From Belnapia arida (GTDB lineage: Bacteria; Pseudomonadota; Alphaproteobacteria; Acetobacterales; Acetobacteraceae): a DNA stretch of 64,000 nucleotides. The notes below the pieces were generated by a model. The model did not search any database, had not been told where the DNA came from, and was given only the letters and a program-made list of their open reading frames with translations. This document shows positions 33,453 through 44,877 of this stretch, piece by piece; positions within the stretch are counted from its first letter, which is position 1, and each line of letters opens with the position of its first letter. The position numbers and the translations under genes are program-made. The DNA is taken from contig NZ_JAETWB010000009.1 of NCBI RefSeq assembly GCF_016773205.1, positions 82,572 to 146,571 on the forward strand. Direction: 5' to 3'.

Positions 33453-35401
33453 TGCGCCGGCTGCTCGCCGCGCTGGCGCTGCTGGCCGGGGGAGGGTGGG
33501 CGCTCGACCGCGCCTTCCCCCCCGACCTCTCCCGGCTCGAGGCGGTCGGACAGGAGGTGCTGGCCCGCGACGGCCGCACCCTCTCCACCCTCCCGGCCCC
33601 CGGCGGCACCTGGCGCCTTGCCACCACCACCGACTATGTCCCACCCCACCTCACCGACCTGCTGATCACCGCCGAGGACCGCCGCTTCCGCTGGCACCCG
33701 GGCGTCGACCCCCTGGCCCTCGCCCGCGCCGCCTATCAATGGGCCCGCGCCGGCCGCATCCTCTCCGGCGGCTCGACGCTCACCATGCAGGCCGCCCGCC
33801 TGCTGGAGCCGCGCCCCCGCACCCTCCGCAGCAAGGCGATCGAGATCCTCCGCGCCCTGCAACTGGAGGCCCGCTACTCGAAGGACGAAATTCTCGGCAT
33901 CTGGCTGACCCTCGCCCCCATGGGCGGCAATATCGAAGGCATCCGCGCCGGCGCGCTCGCCTGGTTCGGCCGCTCCTCCCGCCAGCTCGACCCCGCCGAG
34001 GCCGCCCTCCTCGTCGCCATTCCCCGCCGTCCGGAGGCGACCCGCCCCGACCGCCACCCGGAGCGCGCCCGCGCGGCTCGCAATGCCCTGCTGATGGCCC
34101 GCGCCGCCGGCGCCCCCGGCATCACCCCGGCCGATACCGCCTACGCCCTGGCCACGCCTGTCCCTGTTGCACGCCAGCCCATGCCGCGCCTCGCCCCGCA
34201 TCTGTCCCGCGAGCTGGCCCGCGCTGACCCTGCCCGCCGCATCCCCACCACCATCGACCTCCCCCTTCAGCGCGCCGTGGAGGAAGTCGCGGCCACGGCG
34301 CTGGCCGGCCTACCCGACCGCGCCTCGCTCGCCATCCTCGTCGCCGATGCCGAGGCGCATGAAATCCGCGCCCTCCACGGCGGCGCCTTTGGGGCGGAGG
34401 GAAGGGCCGGCGCCCTCGACCTCACCCGCGCCATCCGCTCCCCCGGCTCGGCGCTGAAGCCGATGCTCTATGCGCTGGCCTTCGAGGCCGGCATCGCCGC
34501 CCCCGAGACCCTGCTCGCCGACCTGCCTCGCCGCTTCGGCAGCTACGCCCCTGAGAATTTCGACGGCGGCTTCGCCGGCCGCGTCACCGTCGCCGATGCG
34601 CTGCGCCATTCGCTGAACCTCCCCGCCGTCGCCCTGCTGAGCGAGCTTGGCCCCCTCCGCTTCGCCACCGCCCTGAAGGCCGCCGGCGCCCCGCCGCGCC
34701 TGCCCCCCGGCGCCGACCCCTCCCTGCCGCTCGCCCTGGGCGGCCTCGGCATCACCCTCCGCGAGATGGCCGGCCTCTACGCCACGCTCGGCACCGGCGG
34801 CGAGGCCGCCCCCCTCCGCCTGCAACCCGGCCCCGACCCCACCCCCCGCCGCATCCTCGACGCCCGCGCCGCCGGCCTCGCCGCCGCAATCCTGGTCAAC
34901 CCCTTCCCCGGCGGCGGCCCCCAGGGCATCGCCTGGAAGACCGGCACGAGCTGGGGCGGCCGCGACGCCTGGGCGATGGGGATCGATGCCCGCCACGTCG
35001 CCGGCATCTGGGTCGGCCGCCCCGACGGCACGCCCTTGCCCGGCGCGACGGGCGCCCGCACCGCCCTCCCGATCCTCGCCCGCATCTTCGAGCGCCTTCC
35101 CCCCGCCCCGCGCCAGGGGCTCCCCGTCCGGGCCACGGCACCACCGATGGCGGAGACGCTCGACCGCCTCCGCCTCACCTTCCCACCCCCCGGCGCCGTG
35201 CTGGAGGAAGGCGAGGGCCATGTCACCCTCCGCGCCTCCGGCGGCCGCCGCCCCTTGACCTTCCTCGTCGATGGCCGCCCTCTGCCCGCCGAGCCGGCCA
35301 AGCGGGAGGCCGCCTGGGTGCCCGAAGGCCCCGGTTTCTACCGCGTGACAGTGCTGGATGCCGCCGGCAGCGCGGCGCGGGCGGAGGTGCGGGTGCGGTG
35401 A
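33452..35401 (+). CDS. pbpC: Penicillin-binding protein 1C
   Basis: A 649-residue class A PBP. After an N-terminal membrane anchor (LLAALALLAGGGWAL), the GT51 glycosyltransferase domain has the catalytic glutamate in AEDRRFRWHPGVDPLALARA (E75), with the second motif GGSTLTMQAARLL. The transpeptidase active site is intact: SALK at 333-336, SLN at 387-389 and [12 protein letters not shown] from 496. A C-terminal BiPBP_C domain (TFPPPGAVLEEGEG) follows, as in PbpC. It polymerises and crosslinks peptidoglycan, and may repair wall damage together with the A2M protein. The start lies in the TGATG overlap with A2M. Its stop overlaps the yaiI GTG. Confidence 0.95.
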   Translation: MRRLLAALALLAGGGWALDRAFPPDLSRLEAVGQEVLARDGRTLSTLPAPGGTWRLATTTDYVPPHLTDLLITAEDRRFRWHPGVDPLALARAAYQWARAGRILSGGSTLTMQAARLLEPRPRTLRSKAIEILRALQLEARYSKDEILGIWLTLAPMGGNIEGIRAGALAWFGRSSRQLDPAEAALLVAIPRRPEATRPDRHPERARAARNALLMARAAGAPGITPADTAYALATPVPVARQPMPRLAPHLSRELARADPARRIPTTIDLPLQRAVEEVAATALAGLPDRASLAILVADAEAHEIRALHGGAFGAEGRAGALDLTRAIRSPGSALKPMLYALAFEAGIAAPETLLADLPRRFGSYAPENFDGGFAGRVTVADALRHSLNLPAVALLSELGPLRFATALKAAGAPPRLPPGADPSLPLALGGLGITLREMAGLYATLGTGGEAAPLRLQPGPDPTPRRILDARAAGLAAAILVNPFPGGGPQGIAWKTGTSWGGRDAWAMGIDARHVAGIWVGRPDGTPLPGATGARTALPILARIFERLPPAPRQGLPVRATAPPMAETLDRLRLTFPPPGAVLEEGEGHVTLRASGGRRPLTFLVDGRPLPAEPAKREAAWVPEGPGFYRVTVLDAAGSAARAEVRVR

Positions 35402-35892
35402 CGGTGCTCTATATCGACGGCGATGCCTGCCCGGTGCGGGAGGAGGCCTTCCGCGTCGCCACCCGCCTGAACCTGCCGGTGAAGGTCGTCTCCAACGGCA
35501 GCCGCCCCGTCCGCCCGCCCGGCCTGCCGAATGTCGAGATGGTCCTGGTCCCCGAGGGCGCCGACGCCGCCGACGACTGGATCGCCGAGCGCGCGATGCG
35601 CGGCGATGTCTGCATCACCGCCGACATCCCGCTCGCCGCCCGCTGCCTGGCGAAGGGCGCCCGCGCCCTGTCCTTCAAGGGCCGCCCCTGGACGACGGAC
35701 AACATCGGCGGCGCGCTGGTCGGCCGGACCATCTCGCAGGGGATGCGCGACATGGGCCAGATGACCGGCGGCCCGGCCCCGCTGACCAAGGCCGACCGTT
35801 CCCGCTTCCTCGCCGCGCTGGACGCCGAGATCGCGGCAGCCCGGCGCGAGGCCGCCACCCCGCCGCCGCGCCCCTGGGTGCCCTTCGAGTAG
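35398..35892 (+). CDS. yaiI: UPF0178 family protein (YaiI/YqxD-like)
   Basis: A 164-residue protein with the DUF188 signature: VLYIDGDACPVREEAF at the N-terminus, VVSNGSRPVRPPG in the first third, and CITADIPLAARCLAKGA and GRPWTTDNIGGALVGRTISQ in the second half. The fold is PIN-like and conserved acidic residues suggest a nuclease-type metal site, but no activity is established for the family. The GTG start is in the GTGA overlap with the end of pbpC, so it should be translated with the A2M-pbpC mRNA. Ends 1 nt before the stop of the facing small exported protein. Confidence 0.92.
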   Translation: MTVLYIDGDACPVREEAFRVATRLNLPVKVVSNGSRPVRPPGLPNVEMVLVPEGADAADDWIAERAMRGDVCITADIPLAARCLAKGARALSFKGRPWTTDNIGGALVGRTISQGMRDMGQMTGGPAPLTKADRSRFLAALDAEIAAARREAATPPPRPWVPFE

Positions 35893-35893
35893 C

Positions 35894-36166
35894 CTAGTTC
35901 CGGCGCTGCGGCGGCTCGACATGCGGCGCGGGCACCGGGGTGCCCGGCGGGGTCAGCTGGCGGGAGAGGTCGTTCAGCTCGCGCAGCTGCTGCCGGTCGC
36001 GCTCGGCGGCGGCCCCCTCCTGCGGCCGCACCTCGCGTTCCACCTGGCCCGAGGGGAAGGTCCGCCCGCCGAGGCTCGGCACCCGGTCGGGCTGCGGCCG
36101 CGGCTGGTCCTGCGCCGCCGCCGGACCGGCCAGGAGGATGAAACCGAGGATCAGGACATGACGCAT
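35894..36166 (-). CDS. Small exported protein of unknown function
   Basis: A 90-residue protein with a clear signal peptide (MRHVLILGFILLAGPAAAQ) and a polar, proline- and glutamate/arginine-rich mature part with a QQLRELNDLSRQLTPPGTPV segment. No family is recognised. The ATG at 36166 is preceded by GAAGGAG, a strong ribosome site 6 nt away; longer readings upstream lack the signal. The charged mature sequence suggests a periplasmic protein. It is convergent with yaiI, 1 nt apart. Confidence 0.65.
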   Translation of the reverse strand: MRHVLILGFILLAGPAAAQDQPRPQPDRVPSLGGRTFPSGQVEREVRPQEGAAAERDRQQLRELNDLSRQLTPPGTPVPAPHVEPPQRRN

Positions 36167-36377
36167 CGCGGGGCTCCTTCGGAACGAAAACGCCGCTCCG
36201 GGCGTCGCGTTCAGAGCGAACCCCGGACGGATGGAAACACCCGGGAGCGGTAACCGGCCCAACCGCACAACGAGCCGGAGCCGTTTCCGCGAGCGCAGCC
36301 GGGTGGAAGCCGCTCCAAGCCATTGTTTGGCCGAGAAATCACTCCGACCAGATGATGCCATCCGATCGGGATCTGCT

Positions 36378-36752
36378 CTAGGAGCAGCCCTGCCGGTCCA
36401 GCCGCTCCCGCGCCAGCCGGGCGGAGAAGCGCGCCCGGTCCAAGCCGCGGCGAATCCGCTCCAGCTCCGCCGCCCCGCGCAGCCCCTCGGCAAGCCCGGC
36501 CGCCTCCTGTGCCTCCCCGGCCGCCCGCGCGCAGCCGCAGCCGGCAAGCCGCCCCGCCGCCTCCGCCAGCCGATCGGCAGCCTGCCCGGCCGCCTCCCGT
36601 CCCGCGAGCAGCGATGGCGCCTCAGCCCCCACCCGCAACGCCCCCTCGGCCCCCCGCAGCGCCTCCAGCCCGAGGCCCAGCCCGCAGCCGCCGCGGTGCG
36701 CCGCCGCCGGCCCCGCCAGCAGCAGCAGGACCAGCGTCATCACCCCCGCCAT
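36378..36752 (-). CDS. Small exported alanine/cysteine-containing protein, unknown function
   Basis: A 124-residue protein starting MAGVMTLVLLLLAGPAAAHR, a plausible signal peptide. The mature part is alanine- and arginine-rich and helical, with several cysteines (GGCGLGLG, GCGCARAAG, RQGCS at the end) that could make disulphides in the periplasm. No family recognised. Its start overlaps the 3' end of the pseudouridine synthase gene by 13 nt on the same strand, so it is probably translated from that mRNA. Compositional bias makes some shadow reading possible, but the signal peptide and overlap favour a real gene. Confidence 0.5.
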   Translation of the reverse strand: MAGVMTLVLLLLAGPAAAHRGGCGLGLGLEALRGAEGALRVGAEAPSLLAGREAAGQAADRLAEAAGRLAGCGCARAAGEAQEAAGLAEGLRGAAELERIRRGLDRARFSARLARERLDRQGCS

Positions 36753-37447
36753 CCACAGGCCTCCAGCGCCTCGCGCATATGCCCAGGCACCGGCGCCGTC
36801 GCGGCCACCGGCGGCTCCAGCGGCAGGGCGATGGCCCGTGCCAGCAGGTGCAGCGCGCCCACGCCGCCCCCGTAGCGGGCGTCGCCCAGGATCGGGCAGC
36901 CGAGATGCGTGCAATGCACCCGGATCTGATGCGTCCGCCCCGTGCGCGGCGCCAGCTCCAGCCAGGCGATCCCCGGCCCGCGCCCCATCACCCGCCAGGC
37001 AGTGCGCGCCGCCTGCCCGGCCGGATCGACCGCCATCCACCAGCCGTCCCGCGCGGTGCTGCGCTTCAGCAGCGGTGCGTCGATCTCGCCCGACTCGCCG
37101 GCCGGCCCGCCCCGCACCACCGCCCAGTAGGTCTTGCGCGCCCGCCCCGCCGCGAAAAGCCCCCCGAGCGCCGCCAGCGCCGGCTTGGTCCGCCCGAGCA
37201 CCAGGCACCCGGCGGTGTCCTGGTCCAGCCGGTGCGCCGGCTGCGGCGTCCGCCGCTTGCCGAAGGCGAGGGCCGGCAACCAGTCCTCGACCGAGGCGCT
37301 GCCGCGCGGTCCGGCATGCACCGGCAGCCCGGCCGGCTTGTCGAGGATGATGACGGCCTCGTCCTGGTGCAGGACGAGGCCGGCCGGGCCCGCCCGCGGC
37401 AGGGCCGGCAACGGGCGGCCCTGGCCGCGCTTGTCCTTGCTGTCCAT
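36740..37447 (-). CDS. RluA-family RNA pseudouridine synthase
   Basis: A 235-residue enzyme converting uridine to pseudouridine in rRNA or tRNA. The catalytic motif PAHRLDQDTAGCLVLGRTKP carries the nucleophilic aspartate (HRLDQDTAG). Other family blocks are VIILDKPAGLPVHAG at the N-terminus, RKTYWAVVRG and LAPRTGRTHQIRVHCTHLGC before the end. There is no S4 domain, so it resembles the short RluA/TruC branch rather than RluC/RluD. The target position is not predictable. The stop overlaps the following small exported gene. Confidence 0.92.
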   Translation of the reverse strand: MDSKDKRGQGRPLPALPRAGPAGLVLHQDEAVIILDKPAGLPVHAGPRGSASVEDWLPALAFGKRRTPQPAHRLDQDTAGCLVLGRTKPALAALGGLFAAGRARKTYWAVVRGGPAGESGEIDAPLLKRSTARDGWWMAVDPAGQAARTAWRVMGRGPGIAWLELAPRTGRTHQIRVHCTHLGCPILGDARYGGGVGALHLLARAIALPLEPPVAATAPVPGHMREALEACGWRG

Positions 37448-37639
37448 CCGTCAGGCGTCCCGCTCGGTGCCGGTGGGTTTGGTGACAGGCGTCCGGCCGC
37501 CGCGGACGGGCCGCCGGGCCGGCCCGTGGCGATCATGGGCGCCGCCGCATGCCTCCCACGCCGCCAGGCCGATGGGAAGCCGCGGTCTGCCGCCGGGGTC
37601 CTGGACGCCATGGCCGGCGGCGCCTCGCCCCGGCCTGCC

Positions 37640-38352
37640 GGCCCCGCTTGACGATCCGCGCCATCGTCGAGGAGGAGCTGGCGGCCCATCGCGGCGGCGA
37701 CCGGTCGGCCATCGTCGGCCCGTCGCTCCGCCTGCGGCCAGAGGCGGTGCAACCGCTGTCGATGGTGCTGCACGAGCTTGCCACCAATGCCGCGAAATAC
37801 GGCGCGCTCTCCGTGCCGGGCGGGCGGCTGGAGGTATCCTGGCGCCGCGACCCGCCCGCGGGCCCGCTGCGCCTGCGCTGGCAGGAGCATGACGGCCCGC
37901 CGGCGCCGCGCCGCGGCTTCGGCTCGACCCTCATCGAGCGACGGTGCGCCGCCAGCTCGGTGGCCAAACGGAGGCCAACTAGTCCCTTGCCAGGCTGCGC
38001 TGCGGGGTGACGCTCCCGCCGGAGCGGATCGCCGCCGGCTCCGGCGAGGCAGAAGGGCCAGCCCGCCGGCCAGCCCGCCGGGCCGGAGGGCTGGCCTGCC
38101 GCCGCCGTCTCGCTGCGCGGCCGCGCGGTGCTGGTGGTAGAGGACGAGCCGCTGGTCGCCATGGAGATGGCGCACAGACGCTCGCCATCCTCGGCTGCCC
38201 GGTGGTCGGCCCGGCTGGAGGAGGCGCTGCATCTCGCCACGGCGGAGGCCGGCCGCGGCACCCCCTTCATTTGGGCCGCGGGCAATAGCGAGCTGGAGGC
38301 CGCGCTCCGCCATGTCGTCGCCGCGGCCGGCCATCGGCGGGCCGCCGGCTGA
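37640..38352 (+). pseudogene. Decayed HWE-type sensor kinase/receiver gene
   Basis: Fragments of a histidine kinase are readable in successive frames. From 37648, IRAIVEEELAAHRGGDRSAI leads to MVLHELATNAAKYGALSVPG, the HWE/HisKA_2 N-box, and then RRGFGSTLIERR. A base is lost near 37940; the next frame gives TVRRQLGGQTEAN followed by TAG where a Trp is expected. After a gap, receiver pieces appear: LVVEDEPLVAMEMA near 38128, then AILGCPVVGPA and LEEALHLATAEA in other frames, and finally PFIWAAGNSELEAALRH. The start, signalling input and phospho-acceptor aspartate region are missing. It is a remnant of a hybrid kinase-response regulator. Frames and breaks were read by eye. Confidence 0.75.
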
Positions 38353-38431
38353 TCTTTCGGGCGGAATGCGGGGCTCTCCTGCCGGGACGCGGCATGGTAA
38401 GGGTCGCGCCAGACATGTCCGGAGGGGAAGG

Positions 38432-38878
38432 ATGGGGGCCCGCATCTTGGCCGCGCTGGGGTTTATCGCCTTGTTGCAACCGGCATCCCTGTTGGCGCAG
38501 CGGTCGCCCTGGGGCGGGCCGGACAGCCCGGGCGGGCTCCTTGGCGGCGACCCGATGGATGCCGATCTCGACCGCGACCAGCGCGTCTCGCATGACGAGG
38601 TCTGGCAATGGCTGCGTCAGCGCCTGGGCCAGCATGACCAGAACCGCGACGGCGCGGTGACCCTGCCGGAATCCGGCGTGCACCCCGACCGTGCCGAGGA
38701 CTTCCGCGCCATGGATACCGACCGCGACGGCAAGCTGACGGCAGGCGAGCTGCGCGCCGGCTCGGAGGCCTGGTTCCGCAACCGGGATCTCAATCGCGAC
38801 GGTGCGCTGACCCGCCAGGAACTCGGCCCCGCCCCGTCCAGGCCGGCGGCCCAATCCGCCCCGGTAAGGCCTCGCTAG
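38432..38878 (+). CDS. EF-hand calcium-binding exported protein
   Basis: A 148-residue protein with a signal peptide (MGARILAALGFIALLQPASLLAQ). Four EF-hand-like loops are seen: DADLDRDQRVSHDE, DQNRDGAVTLPE, DTDRDGKLTAGE and DLNRDGALTRQE. The last three fit the DxNxDG or DxDxDG calcium loop. It should bind Ca2+ in the periplasm; function beyond that is unknown. The start has a GGAGGGGAAGG ribosome site. It lies between the decayed kinase and the convergent secA gene, with a 127-nt gap containing no clear terminator. Confidence 0.88.
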   Translation: MGARILAALGFIALLQPASLLAQRSPWGGPDSPGGLLGGDPMDADLDRDQRVSHDEVWQWLRQRLGQHDQNRDGAVTLPESGVHPDRAEDFRAMDTDRDGKLTAGELRAGSEAWFRNRDLNRDGALTRQELGPAPSRPAAQSAPVRPR

Positions 38879-39005
38879 GGCAAGGTCCGGTACGGCAACC
38901 AGCGGCAGCCGCACGCAGGCGGCGAGGGAGAGGCACGCAGCCGCAGGCCCAGGTTACGCGGAATTGTTATGACCCACTGGACGTGTCAGGCCCTGGCGTG
39001 GCCAT

Positions 39006-41723
<2,718 letters not shown>

Positions 41724-41956
41724 GCGGACCTGGCTTCTCCGGGATGGCACGCGGGGTAGCCGCGCGGGCCTCGGCAGTGAGTGGCGCCGGGGGCCGCCGG
41801 GATGGGGCCGAAGCCGAGGCTTCGGGCAGCGTCCTTGGCGCGACCCCGGGGCGCGGAACAGATAGGCAAGCGCCGCGCTGAGGTCAATCTTCACGCGCTT
41901 GCCGCCCCATCCCGCATCCGGCATTGTCCGGCGCCTTCCCGGAGCCCCCCATCTAT

Positions 41957-42907
41957 ATGTCCTTCCGCCCCGTCTTCCTGGCTGCCCTATTGGTCCCCGC
42001 CGCCGCGCTCGCCCAAACGGCGCCCCAACCGGCGGCGCCGCAAGCGACGGCCCAGCAGGCGGCGGAAGACCCGGTCCTCGCCCGGGTGGACGGCAGCCCG
42101 GTCCGGCTCTCGGATGTGATGGCCACCGCCCAGGACGTGCTGCCGCCCGAGATGCGCTCCATGCCCGGCCCGGCCCTGATGCAGATGCTCCCCCCCGAGG
42201 TCGTCCGCCAGCTCGTCGACCGCGCCGTCACCGAGCGCGTGCTGACCAACGCCGCCCGCTCGGCCGGCCTCGACAAGGACGCCGAGGTCCAGCGCCGCAT
42301 CCGCCGCGCCGAGGAGCAGGAACTGCAACAGGCCTACCTCTCCCGCGAGGTGACGCCCGCCGTCACCGACGCCGCCATCCGCACCCGTTACGAGCAGGAG
42401 GCCGGCCGCCGCCAGGGCGAGGAGGAGGTCCACGCCCGCCACATCCTCGTCCAGACCGAGGCCGAGGCGAAGGCCGTGCTCGCCGAGCTCGCCGGCGGCG
42501 CCGACTTCGCCGATGTGGCGAAGCGCCGCTCCCGCGACCCTGGCGCGCAGAGCGGCGGCGATCTCGGCTTCTTCAAGCGCGGCGACATGGTCCCCGAATT
42601 CGCCGAGGCCGCCTTCGCCCTTCAGCCCGGCCAGATGACGCAGGCTCCGATCCGTACCTCCTTCGGCTGGCACGTCATCAAGGTGGAGGAGCGCCGCTCC
42701 GCCCCGGTTCCGGGCTTCGAGGAGAGCCGCAACCAGCTCCGCCAGAAGATGCTGGAGGAGCAGGTGCAGCAGGTCGTCGCCCGCGCCCGCGACGCCGCGA
42801 AGGTGGAGCGCGTCGACCAGCCCGCACCCTCCATGCTCGACAACGCCGCCCCACCCACGCCCGCGGCCCCCGCCCGCCCCGCCGCCCCGCAACCGCAACG
42901 CCGCTGA
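41957..42907 (+). CDS. Periplasmic peptidyl-prolyl isomerase (parvulin/SurA-like)
   Basis: A 316-residue exported chaperone. The signal peptide begins [20 protein letters not shown]; the ATG at 41957 was chosen because an earlier TTG would add an 11-residue non-conserved leader. A SurA-N-like helical segment is followed by a parvulin domain: [40 protein letters not shown] and [13 protein letters not shown]. The C-terminus is a Pro/Ala tail. It assists folding of exported and outer-membrane proteins. Located 16 nt before argJ, a pairing seen in many alphaproteobacteria, and divergent from secA. Confidence 0.92.
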   Translation: MSFRPVFLAALLVPAAALAQTAPQPAAPQATAQQAAEDPVLARVDGSPVRLSDVMATAQDVLPPEMRSMPGPALMQMLPPEVVRQLVDRAVTERVLTNAARSAGLDKDAEVQRRIRRAEEQELQQAYLSREVTPAVTDAAIRTRYEQEAGRRQGEEEVHARHILVQTEAEAKAVLAELAGGADFADVAKRRSRDPGAQSGGDLGFFKRGDMVPEFAEAAFALQPGQMTQAPIRTSFGWHVIKVEERRSAPVPGFEESRNQLRQKMLEEQVQQVVARARDAAKVERVDQPAPSMLDNAAPPTPAAPARPAAPQPQRR

Positions 42908-42923
42908 GGAAGAGCCCACGCCC

Positions 42924-44159
42924 ATGGCCGGCCCGCTGCCCGTCTCCCCGCTTGCCCAACCGATGCCGGAGCTGCCGCCGATCGCCGGCGTCACCCTCGG
43001 CGTCATCGAGGCGGGCATCCGCTACAAGGGCCGCGCCGACCTGACGATGCTGGAATTTGCCCCCGGCACGACGGTCGCGGGCGTCTTCACCCGCAACCTC
43101 TGCCCCGGCGCCCCCATCGACTGGTGCCGGGCCGCCCTCAAGGGCGGCCGCGCGCGGTCGCTGGTGGTGAATGCCGGCAACGCCAACGTCTTCACCGGCC
43201 GCGCCGGCCGCGAGGCGACGGCCGCCACCGCCGAGGCCGCCGCGAAGCTCGTCGGCTGCAAGCCCCGCGAGGTCTTCCTCGCCAGCACCGGCGTCATCGG
43301 CGAGACCCTGCCGCATGACCGCCTGACCGCCGCCCTTCCGGCCCTCCACGCCGCCCTCGCCCCCGACCGCTGGCCCGACGCCGCGCGCGGGATCATGACG
43401 ACGGACACCTTCCCCAAGGCCGCCCTCCGCACCGCCACCATCGGCGACGCGACGGTCACCATCGCCGGCATCGCCAAGGGCAGCGGCATGATCGCCCCCG
43501 ACATGGCGACCATGCTGAGCTTCGTCGTGACGGACGCGAAGATCCCCGCCGGCGCCCTCCAGGCGCTGCTGTCGAAGGGCGTCGCCAAGTCGTTCAACTG
43601 CATCACGGTCGACAGCGACACCTCGACCAGCGACACCGTCCTGCTCTTCGCCACCAGCCAGGCGAAGCACCCGCGTGTCCCGGCCGAGGGCGGCGCCATG
43701 CTGCGCGACTTCGCCCGGGCGCTGGACGAGGTGCTGCTCGACCTCGCCCTCCAGGTCGCCCGCGACGGGGAGGGGGCGCAGAAGCTTATCCAGATCGACG
43801 TCACCGGCGCCGTCAGCGCCAAGTCGGCCCACCGCATCGCCATGGCCATCGCCAATTCGCCGCTGGTGAAGACCGCCATCGCCGGCGAGGACGCCAACTG
43901 GGGCCGCATCGTCATGGCCGTCGGCAAGTCCGGCGAACCGGCCGACCGCGACAGGCTCGGCATCGCCGTCGGCGGCACCTGGATGGCGCAGGAGGGCGGC
44001 GTCGTCCCCGGTTATGACGAGGCCCCCGTCGTCGCCCATATGAAGGGCCGCGAGGTGGAGATCACCGTCGATATCGGCCTCGGCCGCGGCAAGGCCCGCG
44101 TCTGGACCTGCGACCTCACCCACGGCTACATCGACATCAACGGCTCCTATCGGAGCTGA
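42924..44159 (+). CDS. argJ: Bifunctional ornithine acetyltransferase/N-acetylglutamate synthase (ArgJ)
   Basis: A 411-residue enzyme of arginine synthesis that moves acetyl from N-acetylornithine to glutamate. It self-cleaves before the conserved threonine in KGSGMIAPDMATMLSF (T196), giving two chains. Other blocks are AGVFTRNLCPGAPIDW, LVVNAGNANVFTGRAG and the C-terminal DLTHGYIDINGSYRS. It starts 16 nt after the parvulin gene. The 3' end overlaps the facing vapC gene by 13 nt. Bifunctional status is usual for ArgJ with an intact N-terminal domain but is not proven here. Confidence 0.97.
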   Translation: MAGPLPVSPLAQPMPELPPIAGVTLGVIEAGIRYKGRADLTMLEFAPGTTVAGVFTRNLCPGAPIDWCRAALKGGRARSLVVNAGNANVFTGRAGREATAATAEAAAKLVGCKPREVFLASTGVIGETLPHDRLTAALPALHAALAPDRWPDAARGIMTTDTFPKAALRTATIGDATVTIAGIAKGSGMIAPDMATMLSFVVTDAKIPAGALQALLSKGVAKSFNCITVDSDTSTSDTVLLFATSQAKHPRVPAEGGAMLRDFARALDEVLLDLALQVARDGEGAQKLIQIDVTGAVSAKSAHRIAMAIANSPLVKTAIAGEDANWGRIVMAVGKSGEPADRDRLGIAVGGTWMAQEGGVVPGYDEAPVVAHMKGREVEITVDIGLGRGKARVWTCDLTHGYIDINGSYRS

Positions 44160-44599
44160 AACGGGTCGATGGCCTCCACCCCCATCGGGGTGAAGTGCCG
44201 CAGGTTCCGCGTCGCCAGCACCAGCCCATGGGTGCGGGCGATGCAGGCCAGGGTGAGGTCGGCGAAGCCCGGCTCCACCCCCGCCGCCCGCGCGGTCCGG
44301 GCCAGCGCCCGCGCTTCCAGAGCCGCCCGCGCATCGAAGCCGAGCACCCGCTCCGGATAGGCCGCCAGCACCGCCCGCAGCCAGGCGGCCAGATCGGCCG
44401 CATGCCGCACCGCCCCCGAAGCCTCCCGCGCCCCGATCCCCGCCGCGATCTCGGCGACGGCGATCACCGGCAGGAACAGCCGGTCCTGGTTGTCCAGCAC
44501 CCAGCCCCGCGCCGCCCGCTTCGCCGCATCCGGCGCGTCCCGCCGGTCTGGGGCAGTCGCCGAGACGACATTGGTATCGAGCAGGAACCCAGCGCTCAC
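44147..44599 (-). CDS. vapC: VapC-type PIN-domain toxin
   Basis: A 150-residue ribonuclease-like PIN protein. The start is MSAGFLLDTNVVSA with the first acidic residue in LLDTNVVS. Further metal-binding acids follow in IAVAEIAAGIGAREA and near GFADLTLACIARTHG. The C-terminal HGLVLATRNLRHFTPMGVEA segment is typical of VapC, which cleaves tRNA or rRNA when free. Its ATG overlaps the stop of the antitoxin (ATGA), the standard antitoxin-first layout. It ends in a 13-nt overlap with the 3' end of argJ. Confidence 0.92.
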   Translation of the reverse strand: MSAGFLLDTNVVSATAPDRRDAPDAAKRAARGWVLDNQDRLFLPVIAVAEIAAGIGAREASGAVRHAADLAAWLRAVLAAYPERVLGFDARAALEARALARTARAAGVEPGFADLTLACIARTHGLVLATRNLRHFTPMGVEAIDPFQLR

Positions 44600-44835
44600 A
44601 GACCGAGGTTGCGCGCCGGCGCCGGATCGCGCGCGACTTCAACCTCCTCCGGGAAGGCGAGCAGCAGATCGGCGAAGGAAGGCTGCGCCCCGGTGAGCCT
44701 TCGCCACTCGGCATAGCCGAGCACCACCGCCACCTTCTCCCCATGCCGCGTGACGATGCTCGGCTCGCCCTGCGCCGCCTTCTCGACCACCGCCGAGAAG
44801 CCGGCCTTCGCATCGCGCAGCTGCACCTCAAGCAT
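44596..44835 (-). CDS. Phd/YefM-type antitoxin
   Basis: A 79-residue antitoxin. The N-terminal DNA-binding fold reads MLEVQLRDAKAGFSAVVEKA, followed by GEPSIVTRHGEKVAVVLGYA, the Phd/YefM signature. The C-terminal third is the toxin-binding tail. An earlier in-frame ATG at 44865 sits inside the operator palindrome; the ATG at 44835 is preferred because it follows AGGGG and begins exactly where family similarity starts. It should neutralise the overlapping VapC toxin and repress its own promoter through the palindrome upstream. Confidence 0.9.
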   Translation of the reverse strand: MLEVQLRDAKAGFSAVVEKAAQGEPSIVTRHGEKVAVVLGYAEWRRLTGAQPSFADLLLAFPEEVEVARDPAPARNLGL

Positions 44836-44849
44836 GCCAAACCCCTGTG

Positions 44850-44864
44850 TGACCACAGTGGTCA
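44850..44864 (-). promoter_or_regulatory. Antitoxin operator palindrome
   Basis: A perfect 15-bp odd palindrome, TGACCAC-A-GTGGTCA. It is centred 22 nt upstream of the antitoxin ATG, next to a TATATG that could be the -10 box of the toxin-antitoxin promoter. This is the expected place for Phd/YefM autorepression. Palindrome seen; binding inferred. Confidence 0.6.
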
Positions 44865-44877
44865 TATAGTCGCTTCA

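Noticed and set aside
28788..33644. 1618-codon open frame on the minus strand opposite the A2M gene
   Set aside because: Same GC effect; A2M thioester and signal peptide are convincing on the plus strand.
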